Assembly (NCBI GenBank): GCA_000720535.1
Contig: JOAZ01000011.1
Coordinates: 62,001 to 126,000 of the forward strand
Reading direction: 5' to 3'
Length of the DNA: 64,000 nt
From: Streptomyces halstedii
GTDB lineage: Bacteria; Actinomycetota; Actinomycetes; Streptomycetales; Streptomycetaceae
How positions within the stretch are numbered: position 1 is the first letter of the stretch; every line of letters begins with the position of its first letter. Positions 1 through 8,056 of this stretch are shown here, one piece after another. Below the pieces are notes generated by a model. It did not search any database. It saw only the letters and a program-made list of their open reading frames with translations, and was not told the DNA's origin. The position numbers were made by a program, and so were the translations under genes.

Positions 1-458
1 ACGCCGTGCGGGCCACCGCCCCCGCACCGGCGCCCCGTAGGAACCGCCCGCACGACCCCGGCCGGTGACGTCGCATTCCTCGCGTCCGCTCCGGCCGCCC
101 GGCCCTCGATACGGGCTCGCGTGGGCGCCCGTACCGGCTTCGGACATGAGGTGGGGAGCCGTCCGTACGTGACGAACCGAGGAGATGGCGGGGGCGGTCG
201 TCCGGCCGCTCCCGGACGGCACCTCCTACGCCACCGGCACGGTGACGACGATCGCGGGCGGGATGTGAGCACGGGCGTTTACGCCGCCTCGGGGCACGGG
301 CCTCGGGCACGCTCGGATCAGCCTCCCGGCCCGCGTCCCGCCACTGCGGACCTCGCCCTCCGTCGCATCCCCCGGACCCTGAACCGGAGCGTCGCGGCGC
401 TCGCGGACGCGAAGCCCGCCCGAGCGCCTTGTGCGTGTACCCGGCCGCCCGAAGGCGG
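1..458. other. gene-poor stretch at left edge
   Basis: No convincing gene was seen on either strand. Open frames exist, but they read as Arg/Pro/Gly-rich low-complexity protein without a good ribosome site, typical of non-coding GC-rich Streptomyces DNA. Confidence 0.5.
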
Positions 459-599
459 TCAGCGCCTCGGATCCGTGCCGCGTTGCCCCGTACTGGCGTC
501 GATCCGGGCGATCTCCACCCGGGCCCGCGCGATGACCGCGGCCAATCCGACGACACACACGCCGAGAAGTACCATCACGAACGCGGTAGTACCGGCCAT
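459..599 (-). CDS. small single-pass membrane protein (46 aa)
   Basis: This short frame encodes 46 residues. It starts ATG-GCC-GGT and has a well-placed ribosome site (GGAG about 8 nt upstream, on the minus strand). Residues 5-24 form one hydrophobic membrane segment (TAFVMVLLGVCVVGLAAVIA). A basic and acidic tail follows, beginning RARVEIARID and ending DPRR, which suggests an N-out, C-in orientation by the positive-inside rule. Just upstream lies the palindrome AGTGCACT and a TTGACA-like hexamer. No family is recognised, and function is unknown. It stands alone in a 1.1-kb stretch otherwise without genes. Support comes from the ribosome site and the clean membrane segment followed by a charged tail. 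Confidence 0.6.
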   Translation of the reverse strand: MAGTTAFVMVLLGVCVVGLAAVIARARVEIARIDASTGQRGTDPRR

Positions 600-1117
600 G
601 CCCGCCCTCCATCCCCGTCACAGCAAGTGTCAAGTGCACTACAACGAGCATGCCCACCCGGGGCCACCCCGGAACCGCCCCGTTCGAGCTACCACCAGCA
701 CATATGACTGTATGTCACTGGACCGTGATCTCTGCGAGCATGAGGCTGCGTCACCCTACGCACTCCACACGTCCCGGCCCTCGCCGGCACCTGCCCTTGC
801 GCTGACGCCTCCGGGCCCGCCTCGCCCCAGCCCCTCAGCTCGACCAACTCGACTTTCACGCAGCACCATTTCTCCCCCTTGCCCACCCCGCACGGAGGGG
901 CCCAGGGGCGACGGCGACCTGTCCCACCGTGCGCGGTGACCGGCACCCGTCCAGGCCGGCCGCGAGCCTGCCGGGCCGGATCGCGTGGTCGGGTTCGTCG
1001 AGCTGAGGGGCGGCACCCGAGCACGCGCCCACGCCGCCAGGATCCCGCGAACGGCTGTTCCATCCACGGACGCACATCACCTGACGCGACCGGCTGGACG
1101 CGCGCGTTCCGCGCCGA
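600..1117. other. intergenic region without recognisable gene
   Basis: No frame here has a good start site together with a sensible protein. It separates the small membrane protein gene from the palindrome at 1118 and contains the upstream region of that small gene. Confidence 0.5.
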
Positions 1118-1168
1118 CTAGGTGTATTGATCACCAGCGTTAACAACGCTCGTGATCAATACACCTAG
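1118..1168. terminator. 51-bp nested palindrome, probable terminator
   Basis: The arms CTAGGTGTATTGATCAC (1118-1134) and GTGATCAATACACCTAG (1152-1168) are perfect 17-bp inverse copies. Inside them, AGCGTT (1136-1141) and AACGCT (1145-1150) pair again around AAC. Only one base pair of the whole structure is mismatched. The right arm contains the stop codon of the TetR gene. It is unusually AT-rich for this DNA. Transcription termination is the simplest role; a protein-binding site is possible. Confidence 0.6.
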
Positions 1169-1797
1169 CGGGACGCCGGGTCCGCGGGCAGGGCCCGGCC
1201 ACGGACCAGCGGCAGGAAGACCTCGTCGACGATCTCGGTCAGGACCGCATCCGGCACCGCCGGTGCGCCCCGCACGACGTACTCGTTGCGCAGCAGTGCC
1301 GTCGGCGCGGACGTGACGCGCGGGTGCAGTGCCTCGGGTTCGGCCTCCCCCCGGGCGACGGCCCGGCCGATGACGGTCAGCCAGGCCGCCTCGATCGCGC
1401 TGCCGCCGGCCTCGCCGCGCAGCTCGGACAGCAGTTCCGGGGCACCGTCGGCCGCGGCGAACAGGCCGCGCAGGATCTCACCCAACGGCGAGGACCAGGT
1501 GCTGTTCGCGCCGCGCAGCAGCGCGAGGGCGTCACCTCGCAGCGAGCCGGTGTCCGGCACCGCCGTCCGCTCCGCGGCCAGGCGGCGGTAGGCGGCCACC
1601 GCGAGGGCGAGGCGGTGCGGCCAGCGCCGGTAGAGCGCGTTCTTGTTCGTCCCGGCTCTTCGGGCGACCTTGTCCATGGTCAGACCTGCCACGCCGTCCT
1701 CGGCGAGCACCTCGGCCGCCGCGGTGAGGATGGCCTCTTCCAGTTCGGCACCGCGCCGCCGTGTCACCGCGGTGGCCTGCCGTTCGACCGGCTCCAC
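1165..1797 (-). CDS. TetR/AcrR-family transcriptional regulator
   Basis: A 210-residue TetR-type repressor. The N-terminal helix-turn-helix spans about residues 18-65, with the family pattern of a long first helix (ILTAAAEVLAEDG), then LTMDKVARRAG and NALYRRWPHR. The C-terminal ligand domain is alpha-helical and of the usual length. The start is GTG at 1795-1797, with GGAGGG 7 nt upstream. It is divergent from the TIM-barrel gene at 1921. Two short palindromes in the 123-bp gap are candidate operators, so it probably represses that neighbour and itself. The ligand is not predictable. The stop codon lies within the large palindrome. Confidence 0.9.
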   Translation of the reverse strand: MEPVERQATAVTRRRGAELEEAILTAAAEVLAEDGVAGLTMDKVARRAGTNKNALYRRWPHRLALAVAAYRRLAAERTAVPDTGSLRGDALALLRGANSTWSSPLGEILRGLFAAADGAPELLSELRGEAGGSAIEAAWLTVIGRAVARGEAEPEALHPRVTSAPTALLRNEYVVRGAPAVPDAVLTEIVDEVFLPLVRGRALPADPASR

Positions 1798-1831
1798 AGA
1801 CCGCCCTCCACTCCTGCGCCCCGTCCATACG

Positions 1832-1844
1832 GTACGGATCGTAC
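1832..1844. promoter_or_regulatory. candidate TetR operator (GTACG-N3-CGTAC)
   Basis: Perfect inverted repeat GTACG GAT CGTAC in the divergent gap between the TetR gene and the TIM-barrel gene. The size and place suit a TetR-type operator; assignment is by position only. Confidence 0.4.
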
Positions 1845-1884
1845 GCCATGTGGTGCCGCAGAGCGTACTCTGCTACACCTATAC

Positions 1885-1899
1885 GGTACTTCAAGTACC
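1885..1899. promoter_or_regulatory. candidate TetR operator (GGTACTT-C-AAGTACC)
   Basis: Fifteen-base palindrome with 7-bp perfect arms, 21 bp before the start of the gene at 1921. It shares the core GTAC with the palindrome at 1832-1844, so both may be bound by the divergent TetR protein. Confidence 0.45.
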
Positions 1900-1920
1900 C
1901 TAGCTTCGGGAGAAGCCTCC

Positions 1921-2985
1921 ATGCGCGCCCTCGGGATCAACTACGACACCGGCTTCACCTCGGCCGGGACCACCACCCACGAGCCGTTCGACCCTGCCGC
2001 CGTGCGCCGCGAGATGCGCGTCATCCGCGACGAGCTGCGCTGCGACGCCGTACGCGTCACGGGCGGCGACCCCGACCGGCTGGAGACGGCGGCCCGCCAC
2101 GCGGCTGAGGCGGGGCTGGAGGTCTGGTACTCCCCCTTCACCAACGGCCTCTCCCCCGACGCGCTGCTGTCCTTCCTGAGCGACAGCGCCGACCGCGCGG
2201 AGAAGCTGCGCCGTACCGGTGGGGACGTCACGTTCCTCACGGGTTCGGAGATCTCCCTGTTCACCACCGGATTCCTGCCCGGCGACACGTACACCGAGCG
2301 CCAGAGCCTGTTCGCCGACCCCCAGCGGCTGCGGGACGCCCTCCCGGGCCTGCCCGCGCGGATCAACGCCTTCCTGGCCGAGGCGGTCGCGGCCGTGCGG
2401 GCCCGCTTCCACGGCCGCGTCGGCTACGCCTCCCTGCCCTTCGAAGGCGTCGACTGGACCCTCTTCGACGTGGTCGCCACCGACGCCGGCTACCGGGACG
2501 CGAGCACCGCCGACCTGCTCGAAAGCGGCTTGCGCGCCCTCGTCTCGCACGGCAAGCCGGCCGCCGTCACCGAGTTCGGCTGCGCCCCGTACCGCGGCGC
2601 CGCCGACATCGCGAGCCGGGCCGATCAGGTCGTCGCATGGGACGGACGGGGGCGCCCCGCCGGTTTCACCCGCCCCGTCGTCCGCGACGAACAGGAACAG
2701 GCCGACTACCTCCACGAACTCCTCGGCGTCTACGGGGAGTCCGGTCTCGACGCGGCGTTCGTCTACACCTTCGCCCGCTACGACCTGCCCCATGACGACA
2801 CCGACGACGCCCGCGACTTCGACAAGGCCTCCTACGGCATCGTGCGGGTCCTCCCTCCGGGCCGCACCGGCACCACCCAGCACCCCGGCCCGTCCTGGGA
2901 GCCCAAGACCGCCTTCCACACGCTGGCCGCCTACGGCCGCGACAGGGACCGCTCCCCGCGTACGGGCCCGGTCCCGGCCGGGTGA
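1921..2985 (+). CDS. TIM-barrel, glycoside-hydrolase-like protein of unknown substrate
   Basis: A 354-residue protein without signal peptide. The order of segments fits a beta/alpha barrel of the cellulase superfamily: an N-terminal strand (MRALGINYDTGF), VRVTGGD near 42, WYSPFTNG near 68, LTGSEISLF near 102, then VTEFG near 217, where the glutamate sits like a catalytic acid at a strand end. FVYTFARYD near 278 follows. Whether it is an active hydrolase is unknown. Homologues are sometimes labelled abortive infection proteins, but nothing in the sequence supports a phage-defence role. The start ATG follows GGGAGAAG. It is divergent from a TetR gene and probably controlled by it. Confidence 0.6.
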   Translation: MRALGINYDTGFTSAGTTTHEPFDPAAVRREMRVIRDELRCDAVRVTGGDPDRLETAARHAAEAGLEVWYSPFTNGLSPDALLSFLSDSADRAEKLRRTGGDVTFLTGSEISLFTTGFLPGDTYTERQSLFADPQRLRDALPGLPARINAFLAEAVAAVRARFHGRVGYASLPFEGVDWTLFDVVATDAGYRDASTADLLESGLRALVSHGKPAAVTEFGCAPYRGAADIASRADQVVAWDGRGRPAGFTRPVVRDEQEQADYLHELLGVYGESGLDAAFVYTFARYDLPHDDTDDARDFDKASYGIVRVLPPGRTGTTQHPGPSWEPKTAFHTLAAYGRDRDRSPRTGPVPAG

Positions 2986-2996
2986 CAGGCCGCCCC

Positions 2997-3605
2997 TCAG
3001 CTCCCGCCGGAACCACCGTCCGCCCCGGGCCGGGAGCCGTCCAGCGCCAGCGTGACCAGCCGGGGGACGAGGCTGTCGCCCCAGGACGCGCCGCTCAGCA
3101 GGACGCGGGCGAAGAGGGGGCCGCTGACCGCCTCGATCAGCAGACCCGGGTCGGTGCCCTCGGCCAGTTCGCCCCGCTCGACACCTCGCTCGACCATGGC
3201 GGCGGCCCGGTCGAGGCGGTCGGTCCAGTAGGCGCGGCGGCTCTCGTCCAGGCTGTCGTCACGCTCGACGCTCAGCCGGAGCAGCGCCCGGCCGTGGGCG
3301 CCGGCCAGCAGGGACGCCAGGGAGCCGAAGAAGCGCTCCAGGTCCTCGCGCACGTCCCCCGTGTCGGGGATGGGCAGCGCCGCGTCGAGTTCCGTGGTCA
3401 GGGCGTCGAGGATCAGGTTCTCGCGCGTCTTCCAGCGGCGGTACACGGACGTCTCGTGCACCCCGGCCGCACCGGCGACGGCGGCGACCGTGGCACCGGC
3501 CAGCCCTTCGGTCGCGAGGATGTCCACCGCCGCGGCGAGCACCGCTTGCCGCATGGGCTCCCCACGTCGGCGGAGCGGCTCTGCGGCGGGCTGCGAAGGA
3601 GTCAT
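2997..3605 (-). CDS. TetR/AcrR-family transcriptional regulator
   Basis: A 202-residue TetR-type regulator. The helix-turn-helix covers about residues 15-62, with AVLAAAVDILATEGLAGATV, AAVAGAAGV and TSVYRRWKTRENL in the expected places. The C-terminal half is the helical ligand and dimer domain. It is divergent from a zinc alcohol dehydrogenase with 119 bp between the starts. That gap carries two sites of one pattern, GCARG-N4-CTTGC, which are probably its operators. The likely role is repression of the dehydrogenase and itself, relieved by a substrate or related small molecule. Confidence 0.9.
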   Translation of the reverse strand: MTPSQPAAEPLRRRGEPMRQAVLAAAVDILATEGLAGATVAAVAGAAGVHETSVYRRWKTRENLILDALTTELDAALPIPDTGDVREDLERFFGSLASLLAGAHGRALLRLSVERDDSLDESRRAYWTDRLDRAAAMVERGVERGELAEGTDPGLLIEAVSGPLFARVLLSGASWGDSLVPRLVTLALDGSRPGADGGSGGS

Positions 3606-3619
3606 CGGGCCAGCCTAAA

Positions 3620-3633
3620 GCAGGCCTCCTTGC
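3620..3633. promoter_or_regulatory. operator site 1, GCAGG-N4-CTTGC
   Basis: Imperfect palindrome GCAGG CCTC CTTGC just before the TetR start. It has the same layout as site 2 (3664-3677), 44 bp away centre to centre, about four helical turns. Confidence 0.45.
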
Positions 3634-3663
3634 ATTACGAGTTCCGGCAGTCGTACCTTTAAC

Positions 3664-3677
3664 GCAAGGCGACTTGC
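3664..3677. promoter_or_regulatory. operator site 2, GCAAG-N4-CTTGC
   Basis: Perfect palindrome GCAAG GCGA CTTGC (6-bp arms if the flanking C and G are counted, 3663-3678). It lies 47 bp before the dehydrogenase start and matches site 1. Confidence 0.55.
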
Positions 3678-3724
3678 GAAATCCGATGACGCACGACCCG
3701 TCGCCGTACCGAGGAGGTCTTCCC

Positions 3725-4738
3725 ATGGGCCAGATGCTCGCCGCCCGCCTGCACATACCCAGCCGTACCCTGCGCGTGGAGGAGGTGGAGCGGCCCCGGC
3801 CGGGCCCAGGTCAGGTGCTGGTCAAGGTCCAGGCGGCCGGTGTCTGCCTGTCCGACGTACACCTCATCGACGGAACGCTCAGCCCGCTGCTACTGAAGGG
3901 CGACACCGTCACGCTCGGCCATGAGGTCTCCGGGACGATCGCCGAGACGGGCGAAGGCGTCACCGCGTGGTCGGCCGGTCAACGCGTGGTGCTCCACGCG
4001 GGCGAGGCACGCGACGGTGTCACCTACACACGGGGGGTGGACTACGACGGTGGCTGGGCCGAGTACGCCCTGTCGTCGGAGACGGCGTTGACGGCGCTGC
4101 CCGACGTCATCCCGTTCGACCAGGGCGCCATCATCCCCGACGCGGTGTCGACGCCCTGGGGCGCGATCACCACGACGGGCGCCGTCCGGCCCGCCGAAGC
4201 GGTGGGCGTGTGGGGCGTGGGCGGCCTGGGCGTCCACGCCGTCCAACTGCTGCGCGCCGTCGGCGCCTGCCCGGTCATCGCCGTCGACCCCAGCGAGATC
4301 GCCCGCGAGCGGGCCCTGGCCGCCGGGGCCGACCTCGCCCTGGACTCCGCCGACCCCGCACTGCGGGAGACCGTCGCCGGGGCCACGGGCCATCAAGGGC
4401 TCGACGTCGCGTTCGACTTCGCGGGTGTGCCCGCGGTGCGGGAGCAGGCACTCGGTGTCCTCGCCCCCAAGGGCCGGCTGGTCCTGGTCGGGCTCACCGA
4501 CCAGCCCCTCGCGGTCGCCGACGGCACCCGCTTCAGCTACCTCCAGCAGCGGATCCTGGGCCACTACGGCTCCGACATGCCTGTCGCGCTGCCGCAGTTG
4601 CTGCGTCTGGTCCAGTCGGGGCGGCTGGACTTCGCCGGTTCCATCAGCGAGGTCCTGCCACTCGCGCGAGCGGCCGAGGCCGTCGAGATGCTGAACACGA
4701 AGGCGGGCAACCCCATCCGGCTCGTCCTGCGCCCCTGA
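3725..4738 (+). CDS. zinc-dependent alcohol dehydrogenase family protein
   Basis: A 337-residue medium-chain dehydrogenase/reductase. An N-terminal GroES-like domain carries Cys41 (AGVCLSDVH) and the His66-Glu67 pair of GHE, the usual catalytic zinc ligands. The nucleotide-binding Rossmann motif is GVGGLG near residue 165, followed by an acidic VDPSE that favours NAD(H). The four-cysteine structural zinc lobe of classical alcohol dehydrogenases is absent: the segment HAGEARDGVTYTRGVDYDGG has none. The start at 3725 has an excellent GAGGAGGT 6 nt upstream, so the in-frame ATGs further upstream are rejected. It is divergent from, and probably repressed by, the TetR gene. The natural substrate is not known. 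Confidence 0.88.
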   Translation: MGQMLAARLHIPSRTLRVEEVERPRPGPGQVLVKVQAAGVCLSDVHLIDGTLSPLLLKGDTVTLGHEVSGTIAETGEGVTAWSAGQRVVLHAGEARDGVTYTRGVDYDGGWAEYALSSETALTALPDVIPFDQGAIIPDAVSTPWGAITTTGAVRPAEAVGVWGVGGLGVHAVQLLRAVGACPVIAVDPSEIARERALAAGADLALDSADPALRETVAGATGHQGLDVAFDFAGVPAVREQALGVLAPKGRLVLVGLTDQPLAVADGTRFSYLQQRILGHYGSDMPVALPQLLRLVQSGRLDFAGSISEVLPLARAAEAVEMLNTKAGNPIRLVLRP

Positions 4739-5049
4739 CCCACGAGGGAACGGGTTTCCGGTGCCGTCGCCGTGAAACCGGCCGGTACCCGATGCCACCC
4801 GCACATCACAGCCGGAGGACGTCACCGGCCCGGTGCAGTCGACGGGGAACAGGCCTGGTGTCGCGGGGACGCCGGCCCGCACCGGCGGACCGGCGTCGCG
4901 GGCGCCTCGCCGCACGGCAGGTGGTGGCGTGGGCACGGGACCGTGTACGGCGGCGCGGGCGGTCCGCACGTCTGATGCCCCCGCCCCGCCGCCCGCACGT
5001 GGGCGGCCCGACCGGTGCCGCACGGCGGAGCGGGCGGCACCGGCCGGAC
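4739..5049. other. intergenic region, nothing recognised
   Basis: About 310 bp between the converging dehydrogenase gene and the gene ending at 5050. No supported gene or strong long hairpin was noticed. Confidence 0.5.
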
Positions 5050-6186
5050 TCAGCTCGCCCGTACACGGGGGGCGGACGTGCCGGACGGGGCGGCGGCCTT
5101 CCCGGGACGGAGCGTCCACGGCACCGGTTCGGTGTTCGTCAGCCACCCTTCGGCGATCAGCTGGCGGACGAGGTAGATCCGCAGCCGACGCGGCTGCTTC
5201 CGTTCGGAGATCCCCTGGCAGAGCTGCTTGACCGAGGGACCGTGGCCGTGTGCCGCACGGAAGTCGGCGGCGAACCGCGCGGCGCGCGGGCCCGGCTCGG
5301 ACTGGTTCTCCCGCCACGCCGCGTAGGCGGCCCGCACCTTCTCGTCCGCCTGGGCGGGGACGGGCTTGCGCATGAACGCCTCGGACACACGCGCGGTGGA
5401 CAGTCCGCAGAGGGGACAGCTCTCGACGGCCTCCACGTGTCGGCGCAACGCCACGCTCGCCCCTCCCTTCCAGACGTCCCAGCTCACCGGCTCCTCCTCG
5501 TCCGGCACACGGACCGTGGGAACAGGCGCCGTGCGCTTGCCCGCCACATGCCGCACGGCATCGCCCAAGAGATAGGTGTCACCGTCCAGTTCCTTCAGGA
5601 AGTTCCTGGCCAGCAGGTCGGGAAGGGCGGCCCGGCAGTGCTCGGGCAGGTCCTCGGGCAGGACGCTCGGCTGGTACGGCCTGCCGTGCGCGGCCAGGAA
5701 CAGGGCCGCCAGCCGGGCCGCGGGGGGCGTCTTCTTGACCGGTTTGGCGTTGAGGGTACGACTCGTCCAGCCCGACACCCGGGACCGCATCACCTTTCCG
5801 AAGGGCAGCCGGTGGTCGCCCCCGTCCGTGAGACCGGGCACCGCGATGCCGACGGGGACGTCGGGGCTGCCCGCGATCAGGTCGCCCCGCGCCTGCCACC
5901 CCAGGGCGGTGAGGGCGGCGACCGCGCCCTCGGCATCCGCCAGGCGCAGCGACCGCAGATCCTGGCCGGTGACGTTGCCGACGCCGGTCCGGGCGGCCCG
6001 GATGGCGACGACCACGGCAAGGAGCTGGGCGTCCGCCCCGTGCAGCGGCAGGGAGGCGACGTAGGACATCAGCCTGCGGGCGGCTTCGCCCTGCTGAACG
6101 GTCAGCAGGAACGCGACCGCGGGCGGGGCGCCCATGGCCGTGGGCTCAGGGGACGGGCTGGGTGAAGAGTGAGGCACACCGAGCAC
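5050..6186 (-). CDS. conserved hypothetical protein with C-terminal winged-helix-like part
   Basis: A 378-residue cytoplasmic protein of no recognised family. The N-terminal half is rich in small helical segments. A CPLCG motif near residue 259 supplies one CxxC pair, without a clear second pair for zinc. The last 80 residues (from about 295) resemble a small DNA-binding helical domain, with AYAAWREN, PSVKQLCQGI and YLVRQLIAEGWL giving a helix-turn-helix-like rhythm. Neither the GTG start used here nor the ATG at 6135 has a clear ribosome site, so the start is uncertain. A transcription or nucleic-acid role is a guess. It stands alone and converges with the dehydrogenase gene. Confidence 0.65.
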   Translation of the reverse strand: MLGVPHSSPSPSPEPTAMGAPPAVAFLLTVQQGEAARRLMSYVASLPLHGADAQLLAVVVAIRAARTGVGNVTGQDLRSLRLADAEGAVAALTALGWQARGDLIAGSPDVPVGIAVPGLTDGGDHRLPFGKVMRSRVSGWTSRTLNAKPVKKTPPAARLAALFLAAHGRPYQPSVLPEDLPEHCRAALPDLLARNFLKELDGDTYLLGDAVRHVAGKRTAPVPTVRVPDEEEPVSWDVWKGGASVALRRHVEAVESCPLCGLSTARVSEAFMRKPVPAQADEKVRAAYAAWRENQSEPGPRAARFAADFRAAHGHGPSVKQLCQGISERKQPRRLRIYLVRQLIAEGWLTNTEPVPWTLRPGKAAAPSGTSAPRVRAS

Positions 6187-6369
6187 AACGCGCGTACGGC
6201 ACGGAGGTCACCGTTCACACCTGTGTGCGCGTACTGATGGACTGATTTTCGGCCATGCGTCGCGCGGGTCCGCACCCCCGCGGCCGGAGGGCGGGCGCTT
6301 CCGCCGCCGCGGCGCGCCCTGGGAGGAAATGCTTGGTCACGTACGGGCGCTGCCGGATAGCGTCCGCCC

Positions 6370-6879
6370 ATGACCATGTTGCAGCGGCTGCGGGCCGATC
6401 ACGCTCCCTCCCTCCTGGCCTTCGAGCGGGAGAACCGGGACTACTTCGCCGCCTCCGTGCCGGACCGCGGCGACGGGTACTTCGCGGGATTCGACGCCCA
6501 CCTCGCGGAGTTGCTGGCCGAGCAGGCCGCGGGCCGGCTGCACTTCCATGTCCTGACGGATGCCTCGGGCGCCGTCCTGGGCCGTGTCAACCTCGTGGAC
6601 GTGGAGGGCGGTTCCGCGGAGCTCGGGTACCGCGTGGCCGAGCGGGCCACGGGCCAGGGGCTGGCCACGTCCGCGGTCCGGGAGCTGTGCGGGCTGGCCC
6701 GCGTCTCGTACGGACTGCGCGTGCTGCGGGCGCGGACGACCCTCGACAACCCCGGTTCGAGGGCGGTGCTGGCCCGTACCGGCTTCGTCCCGGACGGCGA
6801 GATCTCGCTGGACGGCCGGCCGGGGATGCGCTTCGCCCGGGTCCTCGACGACGGCGAGGACGGGGGCGGCGGGGCCTGA
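6370..6879 (+). CDS. GNAT-family N-acetyltransferase (RimJ/RimL type)
   Basis: A 169-residue acetyltransferase. The acetyl-CoA-binding region is around ELGYRVAERATGQGLATSAV (residues 77-96), which has the R/Q-x-x-G-x-G/A pattern. Next come a long helix and the terminal LDNPGSRAVLARTGF element typical of the RimJ/RimL branch that modifies N-termini, ribosomal proteins or small amines. The start lies close to the presumed promoter and lacks a strong ribosome site, so it may be translated from a leaderless message. The substrate is not predictable. The gene is followed by a tandem repeat and a strong hairpin. Confidence 0.85.
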   Translation: MTMLQRLRADHAPSLLAFERENRDYFAASVPDRGDGYFAGFDAHLAELLAEQAAGRLHFHVLTDASGAVLGRVNLVDVEGGSAELGYRVAERATGQGLATSAVRELCGLARVSYGLRVLRARTTLDNPGSRAVLARTGFVPDGEISLDGRPGMRFARVLDDGEDGGGGA

Positions 6880-6912
6880 GTCCGCGACACGGCGGACGAC
6901 GGCAGCGGCGCC

Positions 6913-6954
6913 GGACGACGGGCGGCGGACGACGGGCGGCGGACGGCAGACGGC
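6913..6954. repeat. three tandem 14-bp repeats
   Basis: GGACGACGGGCGGC occurs twice exactly (6913-6926, 6927-6940), followed by the diverged copy GGACGGCAGACGGC (6941-6954). It lies just after the acetyltransferase stop and before the hairpin. Confidence 0.7.
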
Positions 6955-6962
6955 GGACGCAG

Positions 6963-6997
6963 ATCGGTGGCGAACCGTCGTGCGGTTCGCCACCGAT
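6963..6997. terminator. bidirectional terminator hairpin
   Basis: Perfect 15-bp stem ATCGGTGGCGAACCG / CGGTTCGCCACCGAT with a 5-nt loop, between the converging acetyltransferase and PepSY lipoprotein genes. Confidence 0.75.
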
Positions 6998-7034
6998 GAG
7001 ACCGATGAGGCCTAGGAAGGGACGGGGCCGGAAA

Positions 7035-7844
7035 TCAGTCCTTGACTTGCTCGTTGGTGATCTTGCCGTCCTCGGCACCCACGTCGAAGGTCGTCATCTT
7101 CCAGTCCTTCGTGACGACGTCGACCTTCCAGACCAGGGTCTGGCTGTCGTTCTCGTCGAGGTCGACCGAGGTGACGATGCCCTTCTTCTTGTCCGTGGCC
7201 ACCTGGGCCGCCTGCTGCGGCATCTCCTTCACCTTGGCGATCCGGTCGGCCGTCTGCTGCTTGTCGGCATCGCTCTGGTTCGCCTCCGGCTTGGAGTCGA
7301 GCACGTCTCCCGACACCGCGTCGATGGTCACGATGTGGACCGTGCCGTCCGTCTCGGCGACCTGCGCCATCCACTTCGGTGCGGTGGAGCTGCCGCTCGG
7401 ACTGGGACTGCCGCTCGGGCTGTGGCTCGGGCTGGCGGTACCCGAGGGGCTCGCGGTGCCGGTCGCCTTGGGGCTCGGGCTCGCGCTCGTGCCGCTGCCG
7501 TCCAGGCCCTCCAGCCCCAGCGCGGTCAGCTTGCCGCCGGCCACCTCGCCGACCGCGGTCGTGGCCGCCTTGTCAAAGGTGATCTTGACCTTCGAGAGCA
7601 CGTCCTTGCGCTTGGTCTGCTCCTCGGTCAACTGAGCCGTGGAGGAGGGGCTGGCCGAGGCGCTGCCGGACTGGTTCGGCATGACCTTGGCGGCCTCGGA
7701 GGTCGCCGTGGACGTGTCGTCACCGCTGTTCTGGCCGCAGCCGGTCATCAGGGTGGCGGCAAGGAGTGCACCCAGGGCGCCGGCGACACGGAGACGACGG
7801 GTGCGCGGGGAGACGGTCTTGTTTCGTGGGGACTCAGATCTCAT
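7035..7844 (-). CDS. PepSY-domain lipoprotein
   Basis: A 269-residue secreted lipoprotein. A type II signal peptide ends in the lipobox LMTGC, with the acylated cysteine near residue 36. An N-terminal PepSY-like part covers about 65-115. A low-complexity linker of Ser, Pro and Gly follows (about 118-153), and a second PepSY-like part ends the protein, with VHIVTIDAVSGDVLDS and VWKVDVVTKDWKMTTFDVGAEDGKI as the paired strands. PepSY domains are associated with protease inhibition or cell-surface sensing; the precise role here is unknown. The linker is encoded by near-repetitive DNA. It is a single gene on the minus strand ending at a strong hairpin. Confidence 0.85.
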   Translation of the reverse strand: MRSESPRNKTVSPRTRRLRVAGALGALLAATLMTGCGQNSGDDTSTATSEAAKVMPNQSGSASASPSSTAQLTEEQTKRKDVLSKVKITFDKAATTAVGEVAGGKLTALGLEGLDGSGTSASPSPKATGTASPSGTASPSHSPSGSPSPSGSSTAPKWMAQVAETDGTVHIVTIDAVSGDVLDSKPEANQSDADKQQTADRIAKVKEMPQQAAQVATDKKKGIVTSVDLDENDSQTLVWKVDVVTKDWKMTTFDVGAEDGKITNEQVKD

Positions 7845-8002
7845 ACCCGCATCAGTAGCCGCCCGGCCGATCGGTCATGTTGACCGACCGGCGCCTGTCA
7901 CCCGTTCGACGGCGTGTTCCGCCCGTTCGCCGTCGCCGCCCGAGCGGCCCGGGCACCCGGACACGCCGGGTACGGGCGGCACCGTCGCGGGCGGACACAC
8001 GA

Positions 8003-8033
8003 ACGACGCCGGTCCGCGAGGGTCCGGCGTCGT
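8003..8033. terminator. terminator hairpin
   Basis: The arms ACGACGCCGG (8003-8012) and CCGGCGTCGT (8024-8033) are perfect 10-bp inverse copies, located just after the stop of the DUF5133 gene (minus strand). Confidence 0.65.
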
Positions 8034-8056
8034 CCCGAGGGCTGTGCGTGCTCCGG

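Noticed and set aside
121-939. 272-codon open frame on the plus strand
   Set aside because: It is Arg/Pro/His-rich with no ribosome site or fold, and it overlaps the better-supported small minus-strand gene at 459-599.
1921-2985. Abortive-infection (phage defence) gene
   Set aside because: The sequence fits a TIM-barrel glycosidase-like fold, and no toxin, nuclease or defence neighbour supports that label.
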